A DNA stretch of 64,000 nucleotides, taken from positions 35,715 through 99,714 of the forward strand of contig JAKFCW010000126.1 of the NCBI GenBank assembly GCA_036676455.1, written 5' to 3'. Positions 52,307 to 61,834 of the stretch are shown here, piece by piece. Made by a program: the position numbers and the translations under genes. The notes under the pieces are model-generated. The model was not told the origin of the DNA. It was given only the letters and a program-made list of their open reading frames with translations, and ran no database searches. Source of the DNA: UBA4093 sp036676455 (GTDB lineage: Bacteria; Cyanobacteriota; Sericytochromatia; S15B-MN24; UBA4093). Every line of letters starts with the position of its first letter. The first letter of the stretch is position 1.

Positions 52307-54136
52307 ATGTGTGGAATCGTCGGATACGTCGGACACCAGGAAGCTGCTGAAATCTTGCTCGAGGGCCTCAAGCGCCTCGAATACCGCGGCTATGACTCCG
52401 CAGGCATTGCTGTCCTGAAGGACGGGGAGATCGCCCTCAGGCGCGAAGTCGGCAAGATCCGCAACCTCGAGCGCGAGGTGAACGCCAATCCCGCTCCCGG
52501 TCCGCTTGGCATCGGCCATACCCGCTGGGCCACCCATGGGCGTCCGACCACCTACAACGCCCATCCCCACACCGATTGTTCCGGCAAGCTGGTGGTGGTG
52601 CACAACGGCATCATCGAGAACTACCTCGAACTAAAGAACGAGCTGATCGAGGCCGGCCACACCTTCAAGTCCGACACCGACACCGAGGTCATCGCCCACC
52701 TGGTCGAGTCCTACTTCGAAGGCGACCTGCTGCTGGCGGTCCAGAAGGCCTACGGACGCCTTCACGGGACCTTCGCCTGCGCGGTGATGCACCAGGACGA
52801 GCCCTCCCGGATCATCGGCGTCAAGGCCGGCAACCCCCTCATCGCCGGATTGGGCGACGGCGAGCAGTTCCTCGCCTCGGACGTGGCGGCCATCCTTTCC
52901 TACACCCGCGACATCCTCTACCTCGAGGACGGCGAGCTCGTGGAAGTCACCCGGGATGCGATCAAGGTCTTCGATCCCAGCCTGCGCCTCAAGAACAAGG
53001 AAGTCCACCGGATCGACTGGAACCTCGTCGCCGCAGAGAAGGCCGGCTACGAGCACTTCATGCTCAAGGAGATCCACGAGCAGCCCACCACGCTTACCAA
53101 CACGCTGGGCGGCCGCTTCGACGACCGCGAGGGCAAGCTCTTCCTCGATGAGCTGAACCTGACTCCCGAGGCCCTGGCCAAGTTCGAGCGGATTTCCATC
53201 ATCGCCTGCGGCACGGCCCTGTACTCGGGTTACGTGGGCAAGTACCTGATCGAGGAGTTCGCCCGGATTCCCGTCGAGGCGGACTTCGCCTCCGAGTTCC
53301 GGTACCGCAACCCGGTGATCGACGAGAAGACCCTGGTCATTGCCATCAGCCAGTCCGGCGAGACCGCCGACACCCTGGCGGCCCTGCGCGAGGCCAAGCG
53401 CCGCGGCGCGACCGCGATTGGCGTCATCAACGTCAAGGACTCGGCGATCGCCCGCGAGTGCGACGGCGTCCTCTACATCCACGCCGGCCCCGAGATTGGC
53501 GTCGCGTCCACCAAGGCCTACACCGCCATGGTCGCCGCCCTCACGCTGATTGCCCTTCACCTCGGCCAGGTCCGCGGCAAGCTCACGACCGTCCAGGTCG
53601 GCGAGTACCTCGCCGAGCTCAAGACCCTCCCCTCGCTCATCACCCGGATGCTCGAGGGTGCGGAGCACATCCAGGACGTCGCCCAGGCCTTCGCCGCCTG
53701 CCGGGACTTCCTCTTCCTGGGTCGCGGCGTGAACTTCCCCACCGCCATGGAAGGGGCGCTCAAGCTCAAGGAGATCTCCTACATCCACGCCGAGGCCTAC
53801 GCCTCGGGCGAGATGAAGCACGGCCCCATCGCTCTCATCGACGAGAACATGCCGGTCGTCGCGGTTGCGACCCAGTCGGCCACCTACGACAAGGTCCTCT
53901 CCAACATCCAGGAGGTCAAGGCGCGCAACGGCACGGTGATCGCGGTGGCGACCGAGGGTGACCTCAACATCACCGAGTACGCCGACCAGATTCTCTACGT
54001 CCCGGCGGTGAGCGAGTTCCTGTCGCCGATCGTCAACGTGGTGCCTCTGCAACTGCTGGCCTACCACATCTCCCGCCTGCGGGGCTGCGACGTCGACCAG
54101 CCGCGCAACCTCGCCAAGTCGGTGACGGTGGAATAG
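52307..54136 (+). CDS. glmS: glutamine-fructose-6-phosphate aminotransferase
   Basis: A 609-residue enzyme that makes glucosamine-6-phosphate for peptidoglycan and lipid A. The N-terminal glutaminase begins MCGIVGY with nucleophile Cys2; RWATHG and HNGIIENY follow. Two SIS sugar-binding domains (about 290-420 and 460-595) have SQSGETADT and the C-terminal RNLAKSVTVE. The ATG is 47 nt after the predicted transcript start; AAGGATG serves as ribosome binding site. No glmS ribozyme is seen in the short leader. hemB follows after 2 nt. Confidence 0.97.
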   Translation: MCGIVGYVGHQEAAEILLEGLKRLEYRGYDSAGIAVLKDGEIALRREVGKIRNLEREVNANPAPGPLGIGHTRWATHGRPTTYNAHPHTDCSGKLVVVHNGIIENYLELKNELIEAGHTFKSDTDTEVIAHLVESYFEGDLLLAVQKAYGRLHGTFACAVMHQDEPSRIIGVKAGNPLIAGLGDGEQFLASDVAAILSYTRDILYLEDGELVEVTRDAIKVFDPSLRLKNKEVHRIDWNLVAAEKAGYEHFMLKEIHEQPTTLTNTLGGRFDDREGKLFLDELNLTPEALAKFERISIIACGTALYSGYVGKYLIEEFARIPVEADFASEFRYRNPVIDEKTLVIAISQSGETADTLAALREAKRRGATAIGVINVKDSAIARECDGVLYIHAGPEIGVASTKAYTAMVAALTLIALHLGQVRGKLTTVQVGEYLAELKTLPSLITRMLEGAEHIQDVAQAFAACRDFLFLGRGVNFPTAMEGALKLKEISYIHAEAYASGEMKHGPIALIDENMPVVAVATQSATYDKVLSNIQEVKARNGTVIAVATEGDLNITEYADQILYVPAVSEFLSPIVNVVPLQLLAYHISRLRGCDVDQPRNLAKSVTVE

Positions 54137-54138
54137 CC

Positions 54139-55143
54139 ATGAGCCACGCACATCCTTTCGGCTCGGCCGGCTATCCGGTCCTGCGGGGCCGCCGGCTGCG
54201 CCGATCCGAGCCCATGCGTCGCCTCGTGCGCGAGACCGAACTCAACGCGGGCGACTTCCTCTACCCCATGTTCCTGGTGCCGGGATCCGGCATCCGGAAC
54301 CCGATCGGCTCGATGCCGGGCATCGCCCAGCTCTCGATCGATGAGGCCGTCAAGGAAGCCAAGACGGCCATGGACCTCGGGGTGGGAGGCGTCCTGCTCT
54401 TCGGGTTGCCACCCGAGAAGGACCTGGAGGGCTCCGGGGCCTATGACCCCAACGGGATCGTCCAGGAGGGCGTCCGTGCCCTGAAGCAGGCCTTGCCTGA
54501 CCTGCTGGTCGTCACGGACGTCTGCCTCTGCGAGTACACGTCGCACGGCCATTGCGGTGTGATCGAGGGCGAGGAGTTGCTCAACGATCCGTCCGTGGAG
54601 CTGGTGGTGAAGACCGCCCTGAGCCATGCCCGGGCGGGCGCCGACATGGTGGCGCCGTCGGACATGATGGACGGCCGGATCGGGGCGATCCGCAAGGCGC
54701 TGGACGAAGCGGGATTCGAGGGGCTGCCGGTGATGGCTTACTCGGCGAAGTATGCGAGCAGCTACTACGGGCCGTTCAGGGAGGCGGCGGATTCGGCGCC
54801 GGCTTTCGGCGATCGCCGCAGCTACCAGATGGACCCGGCCAACGCTCGCGAGGCACTCAAGGAGGTCGCTCTGGACCTCGCCGAGGGGGCCGACATCGTC
54901 ATGGTGAAGCCGGCGATGGCCTACATGGACATCATCTGGCGGGTCAAGGAGATGACGGACCGGCCGGTCGCGGCCTACAACGTCTCGGGCGAGTACTCGA
55001 TGGTGAAGGCTGCCGCCGAGCGGGGCTGGATCGACGAGAAGAAGCTGGTGCTGGAGACGCTGGTCGGCTTGAAGCGGGCCGGCGCAGACATCCTCATCAC
55101 CTACCACGCCCTGGAAGCGGCCAGGTGGCTTCGCGAAGCCTAA
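54139..55143 (+). CDS. hemB: porphobilinogen synthase (delta-aminolevulinate dehydratase)
   Basis: A 334-residue enzyme that joins two 5-aminolevulinate molecules in heme and tetrapyrrole synthesis. The Schiff-base lysines are Lys204 (YSAKYAS) and Lys257 (MVKPAMAY). Three cysteines, 129, 131 and 139 in VCLCEYTSHGHCG, form a zinc site, so this is the Zn type, not the Mg type with Asp at these places. It is 2 nt from glmS and surely cotranscribed. A 54-nt palindrome follows. Confidence 0.96.
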   Translation: MSHAHPFGSAGYPVLRGRRLRRSEPMRRLVRETELNAGDFLYPMFLVPGSGIRNPIGSMPGIAQLSIDEAVKEAKTAMDLGVGGVLLFGLPPEKDLEGSGAYDPNGIVQEGVRALKQALPDLLVVTDVCLCEYTSHGHCGVIEGEELLNDPSVELVVKTALSHARAGADMVAPSDMMDGRIGAIRKALDEAGFEGLPVMAYSAKYASSYYGPFREAADSAPAFGDRRSYQMDPANAREALKEVALDLAEGADIVMVKPAMAYMDIIWRVKEMTDRPVAAYNVSGEYSMVKAAAERGWIDEKKLVLETLVGLKRAGADILITYHALEAARWLREA

Positions 55144-55156
55144 GCAAGTCCTAAGC

Positions 55157-55210
55157 GTCACCCCCGCGAAAGCGGGAATCCACGTGGATTCCCGCTTTCG
55201 CGGGGGTGAC
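55157..55210. repeat. 54-nt perfect palindrome, PAFAGMT-type repeat and likely bidirectional terminator
   Basis: The 27-nt arms 55157-55183 and 55184-55210 are exactly complementary. Each contains CCCCGCGAAAGCGGGAATCC, the core of a repeat found in many proteobacterial genomes whose false translation reads PRKREST/PAFAGVT. It lies between convergent hemB and HNH genes. No second copy was found in this window. Confidence 0.75.
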
Positions 55211-55266
55211 TGGCAAGGATGCGCGAGCCTCAAAAGCTGGTAGCCGGCTCCCGATGAGGGAACCGG

Positions 55267-55740
55267 CTACCAACCCATGAGTTTCGACCAGAGGTCCGAG
55301 GCGACTTCGATGGCTCTTGGGGCCTTTGGTGGGTTGGCCAGGAGCATACTCGCTTCTTCCGGCCGGCGATCACCCTTGCGGTTGTTGCATTTCTGGCAAG
55401 CGGTCGTCAGGTTCTCCCAGGTATCCTCGCCGCCCCGACTCTTGGGGTGGACGTGGTCGATGGTGAGATCGTTGCGCGAACCGCAGTACTGACAGACATG
55501 CTTGTCTCGCTTGAAGATAGCCGCGCGGGTGGGCCGCATGGTTTCGTAGAAGCGGTGGACGACGGCCTTTACCAGCAGCCGGATGGCCTCGGGAATCGGA
55601 AGGGCCACCGAGGGGGACCGGATCACCTGGTCGGAGTCCCGGACGGACACCGCCTTGCCCAGAAACAGCAGTGTGACCGCCTTCTCAACCCCGCATGTGT
55701 AAAGGGGTTGATAGGTGTTACTTAGCACGAGAACCTGCAT
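55267..55740 (-). CDS. HNH endonuclease domain protein
   Basis: A 157-residue protein. The N-terminal VLVLSNTYQPLYTCGVEKAV is typical of a widespread, often cyanobacterial HNH family. The zinc/HNH core is CQYCG, then LTIDHVHPKSRGGEDTWENL with the catalytic His, and CQKCNNRKGDR. Full catalytic set present; biological target unknown. The ATG at 55740 is chosen because AGGAGG is 8 nt upstream; codons further up overlap that site. Confidence 0.87.
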   Translation of the reverse strand: MQVLVLSNTYQPLYTCGVEKAVTLLFLGKAVSVRDSDQVIRSPSVALPIPEAIRLLVKAVVHRFYETMRPTRAAIFKRDKHVCQYCGSRNDLTIDHVHPKSRGGEDTWENLTTACQKCNNRKGDRRPEEASMLLANPPKAPRAIEVASDLWSKLMGW

Positions 55741-55859
55741 ACGCATCACCTCCTGGGGATATTATTCCCCAAAGCGGCCTGGTATTCAGCAAACAAACGA
55801 AAGATTCATCTTGGCGCAATGCGCAATTAAGGCAAGTTAATGGGCCGGGCCCTGCCGGG

Positions 55860-56915
55860 TTAATTGCCTGGACGGTACTGGTAGACCTCGCCGTCCTGCG
55901 CGTCGCTGACGTAGACCGAGCCGTCCGCTCCCACCGCGATGCTCGCGCCCTGGCCAATCCGGCCCGCACCGAAGGAGCCCAGGAACTTGCCGGCGGCATC
56001 GTAGCGCAGCACGCGTCCCTGGTCCAGCACGTAAAGGTCCCCGTTGCGGGGATCCGGCGCCACGTCGGCCAGCTGCATCGATGCCGGACCCTTGGCGTCC
56101 GTCCCGCGAGCGTCGAAGTCCAGCACCTTCTGGCCTGCCTGGTAGGCCAAAATCCGATCCGCCGTCACGACCCAGAGCCGCCCCTGCGCGTCCGCGCCCA
56201 GGCCGCGCGCGTCGACGTTGATCCCTTGGGCGGCCTCCCAGGTTCCTTCCTTGATGGCCGCGACCTGCCCCGCCTGGGCCATGTACAGCACGCCTCCGGC
56301 GAAGGCCATGTCCCGGCACGCGGGCGCCAGCGCGGCGCCATTGTTCAGTGCGTTCTCGGGAATGGCGCGGATGAAGCCCTTGACGCCCGATGCGTCGGAC
56401 GCGAGCACCACCCGGTCGTTGACCGCCACCGCCTGGGTCGTCGCGCCCAGCATGAAGGTCGTCGTGTCCCCGGTTCGCCGCTCGTAGTACATGCCGGCGT
56501 ACGTCGTGAACGTGTCCTCGTTCAGCCCGTCGAAGGCCATCACGGCCCCGTGCATCCCGCGCAGCGACGCGCGATTGGCGTCGGCGATGAAGAGCAGGTT
56601 CCCGGCGACGGCAAGGCCGCGCGGGCCGTAGAGCCAGTTACTCAGGAAACCCTTGCCGATCTTGCGGCGGAAATCGTTCGAAGGCCCTGCCCAGCCCGAT
56701 GCGCTCGGCGAGGGGTTGGGCGTGGGGCTCGCGCCGAGATCGGGCGTCGCGGATGCCGTCGGATCGGGAGAGGGGAGCGTGAAGTCGTCCGTGAAACCGT
56801 CGTCGAGCCCGTCGCCGGCGTCCGGCGCGGTGGGCAGGTTCTGGCCGCCGCAGGCCGCCACCAGCAGCGTCGCGGCCAGGGCGATGAGGACGGGTGCGCG
56901 TCGAACCTGGAACAT
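55860..56915 (-). CDS. lipoprotein with NHL/SMP-30-like beta-propeller
   Basis: A 351-residue protein. The lipobox VAAC is followed by a Pro/Ser/Thr/Asp-rich linker (about residues 25-75) and then six or so beta repeats such as YGPRGLAVAGNLLFIADANR and GASIAVGADGSVYVSDAQDG, the pattern of NHL-type propellers. Likely surface or periplasmic; ligand unknown. GGAGGGAGG precedes the ATG at 56915. Confidence 0.75.
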   Translation of the reverse strand: MFQVRRAPVLIALAATLLVAACGGQNLPTAPDAGDGLDDGFTDDFTLPSPDPTASATPDLGASPTPNPSPSASGWAGPSNDFRRKIGKGFLSNWLYGPRGLAVAGNLLFIADANRASLRGMHGAVMAFDGLNEDTFTTYAGMYYERRTGDTTTFMLGATTQAVAVNDRVVLASDASGVKGFIRAIPENALNNGAALAPACRDMAFAGGVLYMAQAGQVAAIKEGTWEAAQGINVDARGLGADAQGRLWVVTADRILAYQAGQKVLDFDARGTDAKGPASMQLADVAPDPRNGDLYVLDQGRVLRYDAAGKFLGSFGAGRIGQGASIAVGADGSVYVSDAQDGEVYQYRPGN

Positions 56916-57032
56916 CGGGCCTCCCTCCGGCAAACCTTTCACGAAGTGTTATCGGCATTTTAACCGGAAAGTTGCTTCCTTGGTGGAGAGGCTGAGCACA
57001 CCGCCCCTTCAGGCCGGTAGCCGTACGATTAG

Positions 57033-57041
57033 TGGTATCAT
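57033..57041 (+). promoter_or_regulatory. extended -10 placed for leaderless rsmI mRNA
   Basis: TGG-TATCAT ends 6 nt before the ATG at 57048. No ribosome binding site. Confidence 0.5.
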
Positions 57042-57047
57042 GGCTTC

Positions 57048-57929
57048 ATGGACGCGCTTACTCCCTCATCACGCCCCGCAGCGGGCACCCTGTACGTCTG
57101 CGGCACCCCCATCGGCAACATGGGGGACGTCAGCTATCGACTGCTCGACACCCTGCGCGGGGTCGACCTGATCGCCGCCGAGGACACCCGGCAAACCTCC
57201 AAGCTTCTGGCTCGTCACGGCATCGCGACGAAGCTCATGAGCTACCACGCACATAACCTCTCCGGCCGCACGCCCGAGATCGTCTCCAAGCTGCAGGCGG
57301 GTTTGGCGATCGCCCTGGTCAGCGACGCCGGCATGCCCGGCATCTCCGATCCGGGGTGGGAGCTGATCGTCGAGACGATTCGCGCCGGCCTTCCGATCGT
57401 GCCCATCCCGGGGCCCACCGCCTTCGTGACGGGCCTGGTCGTCTCCGGGCTGCCCACCGATCGCTTCGTCTTCGAGGGCTTCCTGCCGCGCGAGGGCAAG
57501 GCCCGCCGCCGGATCCTCAAGGCGATCGCCCACGAGCCCCGGACCCTGGTTTTCTACGAGGCCCCGCACCGCCTCGCGGACACCCTCACCGACATGAGCG
57601 CGACTTTCGGATCCGACCGCCCCGCGGCGGTCTGCCGCGAGCTCACCAAGCAGCACGAGGAAGTCGCGCGCGGCACGCTCGCCGAGCTGGCCCTTTGGGC
57701 GGGCGAGCGCGAGGTCCGCGGCGAGATCGTCCTCGTCGTCGGAGGCTCCCCCACGCCCGAAGAGAAGCCCGAGGGGGACTGGGAAGCCATGCTCCTGCAA
57801 CTGCTTTCCGAGGGCATGAGCACCCAGGATGCCGCCAAGCAGGTGGCGAAGTCCCATGACATTCCCCGCCGCCAGGCCTATCAGCGGGCCCTGGAAGTCG
57901 CGACTCCCCCAACCCCCCAAGACGAGTAG
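57048..57929 (+). CDS. rsmI: 16S rRNA (cytidine-1402 2'-O)-methyltransferase
   Basis: A 293-residue SAM-dependent enzyme of the tetrapyrrole-methylase fold. GTLYVCGTPIGNMGD near residue 9, AAEDTRQTSKLL near 44, LVSDAGMPGISDPG near 90 and REL/TKQHEE near 200 are diagnostic. The C-terminal 50 residues include a short helical domain (EGMSTQDAAKQVAKS). polA starts 7 nt later, so the two form an operon. Confidence 0.95.
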   Translation: MDALTPSSRPAAGTLYVCGTPIGNMGDVSYRLLDTLRGVDLIAAEDTRQTSKLLARHGIATKLMSYHAHNLSGRTPEIVSKLQAGLAIALVSDAGMPGISDPGWELIVETIRAGLPIVPIPGPTAFVTGLVVSGLPTDRFVFEGFLPREGKARRRILKAIAHEPRTLVFYEAPHRLADTLTDMSATFGSDRPAAVCRELTKQHEEVARGTLAELALWAGEREVRGEIVLVVGGSPTPEEKPEGDWEAMLLQLLSEGMSTQDAAKQVAKSHDIPRRQAYQRALEVATPPTPQDE

Positions 57930-57936
57930 AGGACCC

Positions 57937-60741
57937 ATGGCCGAAACCACGCTCTCCGCCACCCCCGCAACGATCGGAACCGGAAAACGCCTCGTGCTCA
58001 TCGACGGGCACGCCCTGGCCTACCGCTCCTTCTTCGCGCTGCAGCGCATGGATCTTCGCACCAAGGACGGCAAGGCCACCTGGGCCGTCTACGGCTTCTT
58101 GCGGGCCATCCTCGACGTCATCAAGTCCCACCGTCCCGACTGCATGGCCGTCGCCTTCGACCGCGCCGCGCCGACCTTCCGCCACGAGGAGTTCGCCGAC
58201 TACAAGGCTCACCGCAAGCCCATGCCCGATGACCTGAGGCCCCAGATGGACCTCATCCGGGCCATCGTCCGCGCCTTCGAGCTGCCCATCTACGAGATCG
58301 ACGGCTACGAGGCCGACGACGTCATCGGCACCATCGCGAAGCAGGCCGGCAAGGAGGGCTACGACGTCCTGATCGTCACGGGCGATCGTGACTCCTTCCA
58401 GCTCATCGACGACCGCATCAACGTCCTCTGGACCAAGGCCGGCACCGAGCTCGTCCGCATGGACGTCGCCGGCGTGCAAGAGAAGTACGGCCTCACTCCC
58501 GCCCAGATCATCGAGTACAAGGGCCTTGCCGGAGACGCCTCCGACAACATCCCCGGCGTCCCCGGCGTCGGCGACAAGACCGCCACCAAGCTGCTCCAGG
58601 AATGGGGCACGGTGGAGAACCTCCTCGCCAACCTCGACAAGATCGGCGGCAAGCTGGGCGAGAAGATCTCCGCCAACGTGGACCTCGCCCGCCAGTCGCT
58701 GCGCCTCGCCACCATCGACGTCCAGGTTCCCCTGGGTGACATCGACTGGAAGGCCTGCAAGCTCAACATGCCGGACCTGCCCACCCTCACCGCGGTCCTC
58801 GACGAGCTGGAGTTCAAGACCATCTCCCGCCAGCTCCCCAGCATCCTCGCCCACTTCACCGGCGAGACCTCCGGCCTGAGCGGCCTCATCTCGGATCCTG
58901 ACACCGCCGCGGCGGCTTCTGCCGTCGAGGCTCAGGCGGTCGCCGTCGAGGTGGAGGTCGTCGACACCGAGGACGCCCTTCAGCAACTGGTCCGTGGGCT
59001 GGAAGCTCAGGCAGGCTTCGCTTTCGACACCGAGACCGACTCCCTGCACTCCCTCAATACCAAGCTCGTCGGTCTCTCCTTCTCCTGGGAAGGACTCTCC
59101 GGCAAGGCTTACTACGTGCCTGTCGGTCACCTCTCCGGTGAGCAGCTGCCGCTGGACCACGTGCTCGCCGCCCTGAAACCCGTGCTGGAGAGCCCCGCGG
59201 TCGCCAAGTTCGCCCATAACGCCAAGTACGACGTCAACGTCCTCAGCCAGTACGGCATCCGCGTCCAGGGCATGCGCTTCGATTCCATGGTGGCCGACTA
59301 CCTGGTCGATCCCAGCCGCCCGCACGGCCTCAAGGATCTGAGCCACGAGGTCCTCGGCGTCCGCATGACGCCGATTTCCGAGCTGATCGGAACGGGCGCG
59401 AAGGCCATCACCATGGCCCAGGTTGACCTGCGCAAGGCCGCGGATTACGCCGGCGCCGACGCCGCGGTCACCTGCGAGCTGGTCAGCAAGCTCAGCGAGC
59501 AGCTGGTCACGGCCGGGGTCAACCCGCTCTTCACCGACGTCGAGTTGCCGCTCATCGAGGTCCTGGCCGACATGGAGCAGCACGGCGTCAAGGTCGACAC
59601 TGGTTACCTGGGCCAGCTCTCCCACATCATGGGCAACCGCCTGCATGACCTCGAGGCCGAGATCCACGCGCTGGCGGACGGTGAGTTCAACATCAACAGC
59701 CCGAAGCAGCTCGCGGTCGTCCTCTTCGAGAAGCTGGGCCTGCCCGTCGTCAAGAAGACCAAGACCGGCCCCAGCACCGACGCCTCCGTCCTCGAGGAGC
59801 TCTCCGAGCAGCATGAGATCGTGGCCAAGATCCTGGAGTACCGCCAGCTGACGAAGCTCAAGGGCACCTACGTCGACGCCCTGCCCAGTCTCATCAACCC
59901 GCGCGACGGTCTGCTGCACACCTCCTACAATCAGACCGTGGCCGCCACGGGCCGCCTCTCGTCGACCGACCCCAACCTCCAGAACATTCCCATCCGGACG
60001 GAGGAAGGCCGCGAGATCCGGCGGGCCTTCGTGCCCTCCAAGCCGGGCTACGTCCTGATGACCGCCGACTACTCGCAGATCGAGCTGCGCATCCTCGCGC
60101 AGATTGCCAGGGAGCCCGCGTTCATCGATGCCTTCCGCAACGACGAGGACATCCACGCCCTCACCGCCAGCCAGATCTTCCAGGTCCCCCTCGCCGAGGT
60201 GACCAAGGATCAGCGCCGCGTCGGCAAGACCATCAACTTCGCCACCATCTACGGCCAGGGCGCCTTCAGCCTCGCACGGATCCTCGGCATCCCCCAGAAG
60301 GACGCCAAGCGTTTCATCGATGCCTTCTGGGAGCATTACAGCGCCATCAAGCACTACCAGATCGAGGCGCTGGCGCAGGCCAAGGCGCGTGGCTACGTCA
60401 TGACGCTGTTGGGTCGCCGCCGCTACATCCGGGAGCTGAGCTCCTCGAACCCAATCGAACGCAAGAACGGCGAGCGCATGGCTATCAATGCGCCGATCCA
60501 GGGGACGGCTGCCGACATCATCAAGATCGCCATGGTCCGCCTGCATCAGATGCTACGTGAGGAGGGCTTCGCGGCCCGCATGCTCTTGCAGGTTCACGAC
60601 GAACTGGTCTTCGAGCTTCCCGAGGCCGAGGTGGAGCCCCTGTCGGCCCGCGTCCGCGAGATCATGGAGGGCGCCATGACCCTGGACGTGCCGCTCAAGG
60701 TGGACATCAACGTCGGGCCGAGCTGGATGGAGGCGAAGTAG
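57937..60741 (+). CDS. polA: DNA polymerase I
   Basis: A 934-residue repair and Okazaki-fragment enzyme with all three domains: 5'-3' exonuclease (1-300; LIDGHALAYRSFFAL, then GYEADDVIGT), 3'-5' proofreading exonuclease (about 350-520; Asp364/Glu366 in FDTETD, AHNAKYD, YAGADAA), and polymerase (540-934; DYSQIELR with Asp711, GKTINFATIYGQG, VHDELVF with Asp888). Proofreading residues are intact. The ATG at 57937 has AGAGGA upstream; longer in-frame starts lie within rsmI. Confidence 0.96.
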   Translation: MAETTLSATPATIGTGKRLVLIDGHALAYRSFFALQRMDLRTKDGKATWAVYGFLRAILDVIKSHRPDCMAVAFDRAAPTFRHEEFADYKAHRKPMPDDLRPQMDLIRAIVRAFELPIYEIDGYEADDVIGTIAKQAGKEGYDVLIVTGDRDSFQLIDDRINVLWTKAGTELVRMDVAGVQEKYGLTPAQIIEYKGLAGDASDNIPGVPGVGDKTATKLLQEWGTVENLLANLDKIGGKLGEKISANVDLARQSLRLATIDVQVPLGDIDWKACKLNMPDLPTLTAVLDELEFKTISRQLPSILAHFTGETSGLSGLISDPDTAAAASAVEAQAVAVEVEVVDTEDALQQLVRGLEAQAGFAFDTETDSLHSLNTKLVGLSFSWEGLSGKAYYVPVGHLSGEQLPLDHVLAALKPVLESPAVAKFAHNAKYDVNVLSQYGIRVQGMRFDSMVADYLVDPSRPHGLKDLSHEVLGVRMTPISELIGTGAKAITMAQVDLRKAADYAGADAAVTCELVSKLSEQLVTAGVNPLFTDVELPLIEVLADMEQHGVKVDTGYLGQLSHIMGNRLHDLEAEIHALADGEFNINSPKQLAVVLFEKLGLPVVKKTKTGPSTDASVLEELSEQHEIVAKILEYRQLTKLKGTYVDALPSLINPRDGLLHTSYNQTVAATGRLSSTDPNLQNIPIRTEEGREIRRAFVPSKPGYVLMTADYSQIELRILAQIAREPAFIDAFRNDEDIHALTASQIFQVPLAEVTKDQRRVGKTINFATIYGQGAFSLARILGIPQKDAKRFIDAFWEHYSAIKHYQIEALAQAKARGYVMTLLGRRRYIRELSSSNPIERKNGERMAINAPIQGTAADIIKIAMVRLHQMLREEGFAARMLLQVHDELVFELPEAEVEPLSARVREIMEGAMTLDVPLKVDINVGPSWMEAK

Positions 60742-60767
60742 CGGAATAACCCGTGCAGGTTCTGGGG

Positions 60768-60773
60768 TACAAT
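60768..60773 (+). promoter_or_regulatory. -10 element before exported TPR gene
   Basis: TACAAT about 105 nt before the GTG at 60879; no convincing -35. Confidence 0.35.
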
Positions 60774-60878
60774 GGCGACGCTAGGGACCTCGGCTAGTCA
60801 ACGCGCACCTAGTTCGCATCGACAGCGCCCGCAGCTAGCTACCACGCATCCATTTCGCACCGACAAGGAGTCATCCAC

Positions 60879-61724
60879 GTGAACCATCGCCGCCATCATG
60901 GACTTCTCTTGGGATCGCTCTTGGCCTTTACCTCGCTGGTTTCCCCCGCCTTCGCAGCGGAGCCGCAACGGGTCGCCGCAGGCGCCACCTTCCAGGTGGC
61001 TGCTGCGAGCGGGGGCCTGGACCAGGTTCAGCCACTGCTGCGGCAGGGCCGCTTCATGGAGGCGCAGCAAATTGCCGAGCAGGCGCTCGCGAAGGATCCC
61101 GAGTCCCTAGAGGCCAACCTCCGCATGGGCGAAATCCTCGATAACATGGGGGACTTCGACGGTGCGCTGAAGCACTTCAAGCGGGCTGCTGACGCCAATC
61201 CCGATTCGATCGAAGCCCAGGTCTGGCTGGGGTCGGGATTGTTGGCGGCCGGCAAGTACGATCAGTCGATTTCCGCGAGCGAGAAGGCTCTCTCCAAGTG
61301 GGAGAAGAAGGCGACCGACAAGGAGATGCTGTCTCGCCTCTGGGTGAACCTCGCTGGAGCGCAGGGCTTGAAGTCCAAGCGCGAGGGCCTGTTCGCCATG
61401 CTGCGTTTCGGAACCGCCGTGCGCGGCAACCTCGAGAAGGCGCTGGCCATCGACGTGAACGCCCGGACCCAGTACGCGTTGGGCCGTTACTTCGTGGAAG
61501 CCCCCGGCGCGGTGGGCGGCGACCCGAAGAAGGGACTTCCGTTGCTCGAGAAGGCGTTGAAGCTCGAGCCCAACTATCACGCCATCCGGGCCCATTACAT
61601 TCGCGGCCTGCTGGCCACCGACAAGAAGGCGGAGGCCAAGGAGGAGTGGCGCCGCTTCAAGGTGGACTTCGGTGGGCTCTCGGACGTCATGGGCGAGGTC
61701 AAGGATATCGAGTCCAAGTTCTAG
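60879..61724 (+). CDS. exported TPR-repeat protein
   Basis: A 281-residue protein with a signal peptide ending in AFAA. At least three TPR units are clear: RFMEAQQIAEQALAKDPESL, LRMGEILDNMGDFDGALKHF and VWLGSGLLAAGKYDQSISAS; another follows near residue 225 (LPLLEKALKLEPNYHAIRAH). AAGGAG lies 9 nt before the GTG start. A DUF4139 protein gene follows 110 nt downstream on the same strand. Probably a periplasmic scaffold; partner unknown. Confidence 0.8.
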   Translation: MNHRRHHGLLLGSLLAFTSLVSPAFAAEPQRVAAGATFQVAAASGGLDQVQPLLRQGRFMEAQQIAEQALAKDPESLEANLRMGEILDNMGDFDGALKHFKRAADANPDSIEAQVWLGSGLLAAGKYDQSISASEKALSKWEKKATDKEMLSRLWVNLAGAQGLKSKREGLFAMLRFGTAVRGNLEKALAIDVNARTQYALGRYFVEAPGAVGGDPKKGLPLLEKALKLEPNYHAIRAHYIRGLLATDKKAEAKEEWRRFKVDFGGLSDVMGEVKDIESKF

Positions 61725-61834
61725 ACGTGATTGAGACGCGTGGGGCCGGTGGGTTTGGAACCCATCCGGCCCCACGCTCGTCTGGACCTTGTGCCTGGGC
61801 TCGTAATAGCTTTAATTGTTTCAAGGAGGAACCG

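Noticed and set aside
54061..55233. A 390-codon minus-strand frame over hemB starting in the 54-nt palindrome
   Set aside because: Its N-terminus translates the PRKREST/PAFAGVT repeat, a known false-gene signature, and the rest is antisense to hemB.
57643..60546. A 967-codon open frame antisense to polA
   Set aside because: It mirrors the polA coding frame in GC-rich DNA, has no ribosome binding site and its composition (Val, Gly, Asp, Leu with few aromatic residues) is that of an antisense shadow.
61298..61834. Upstream extension of the DUF4139 reading frame
   Set aside because: It overlaps the TPR gene in another frame; the ribosome binding site and signal peptide place the start at 61835.
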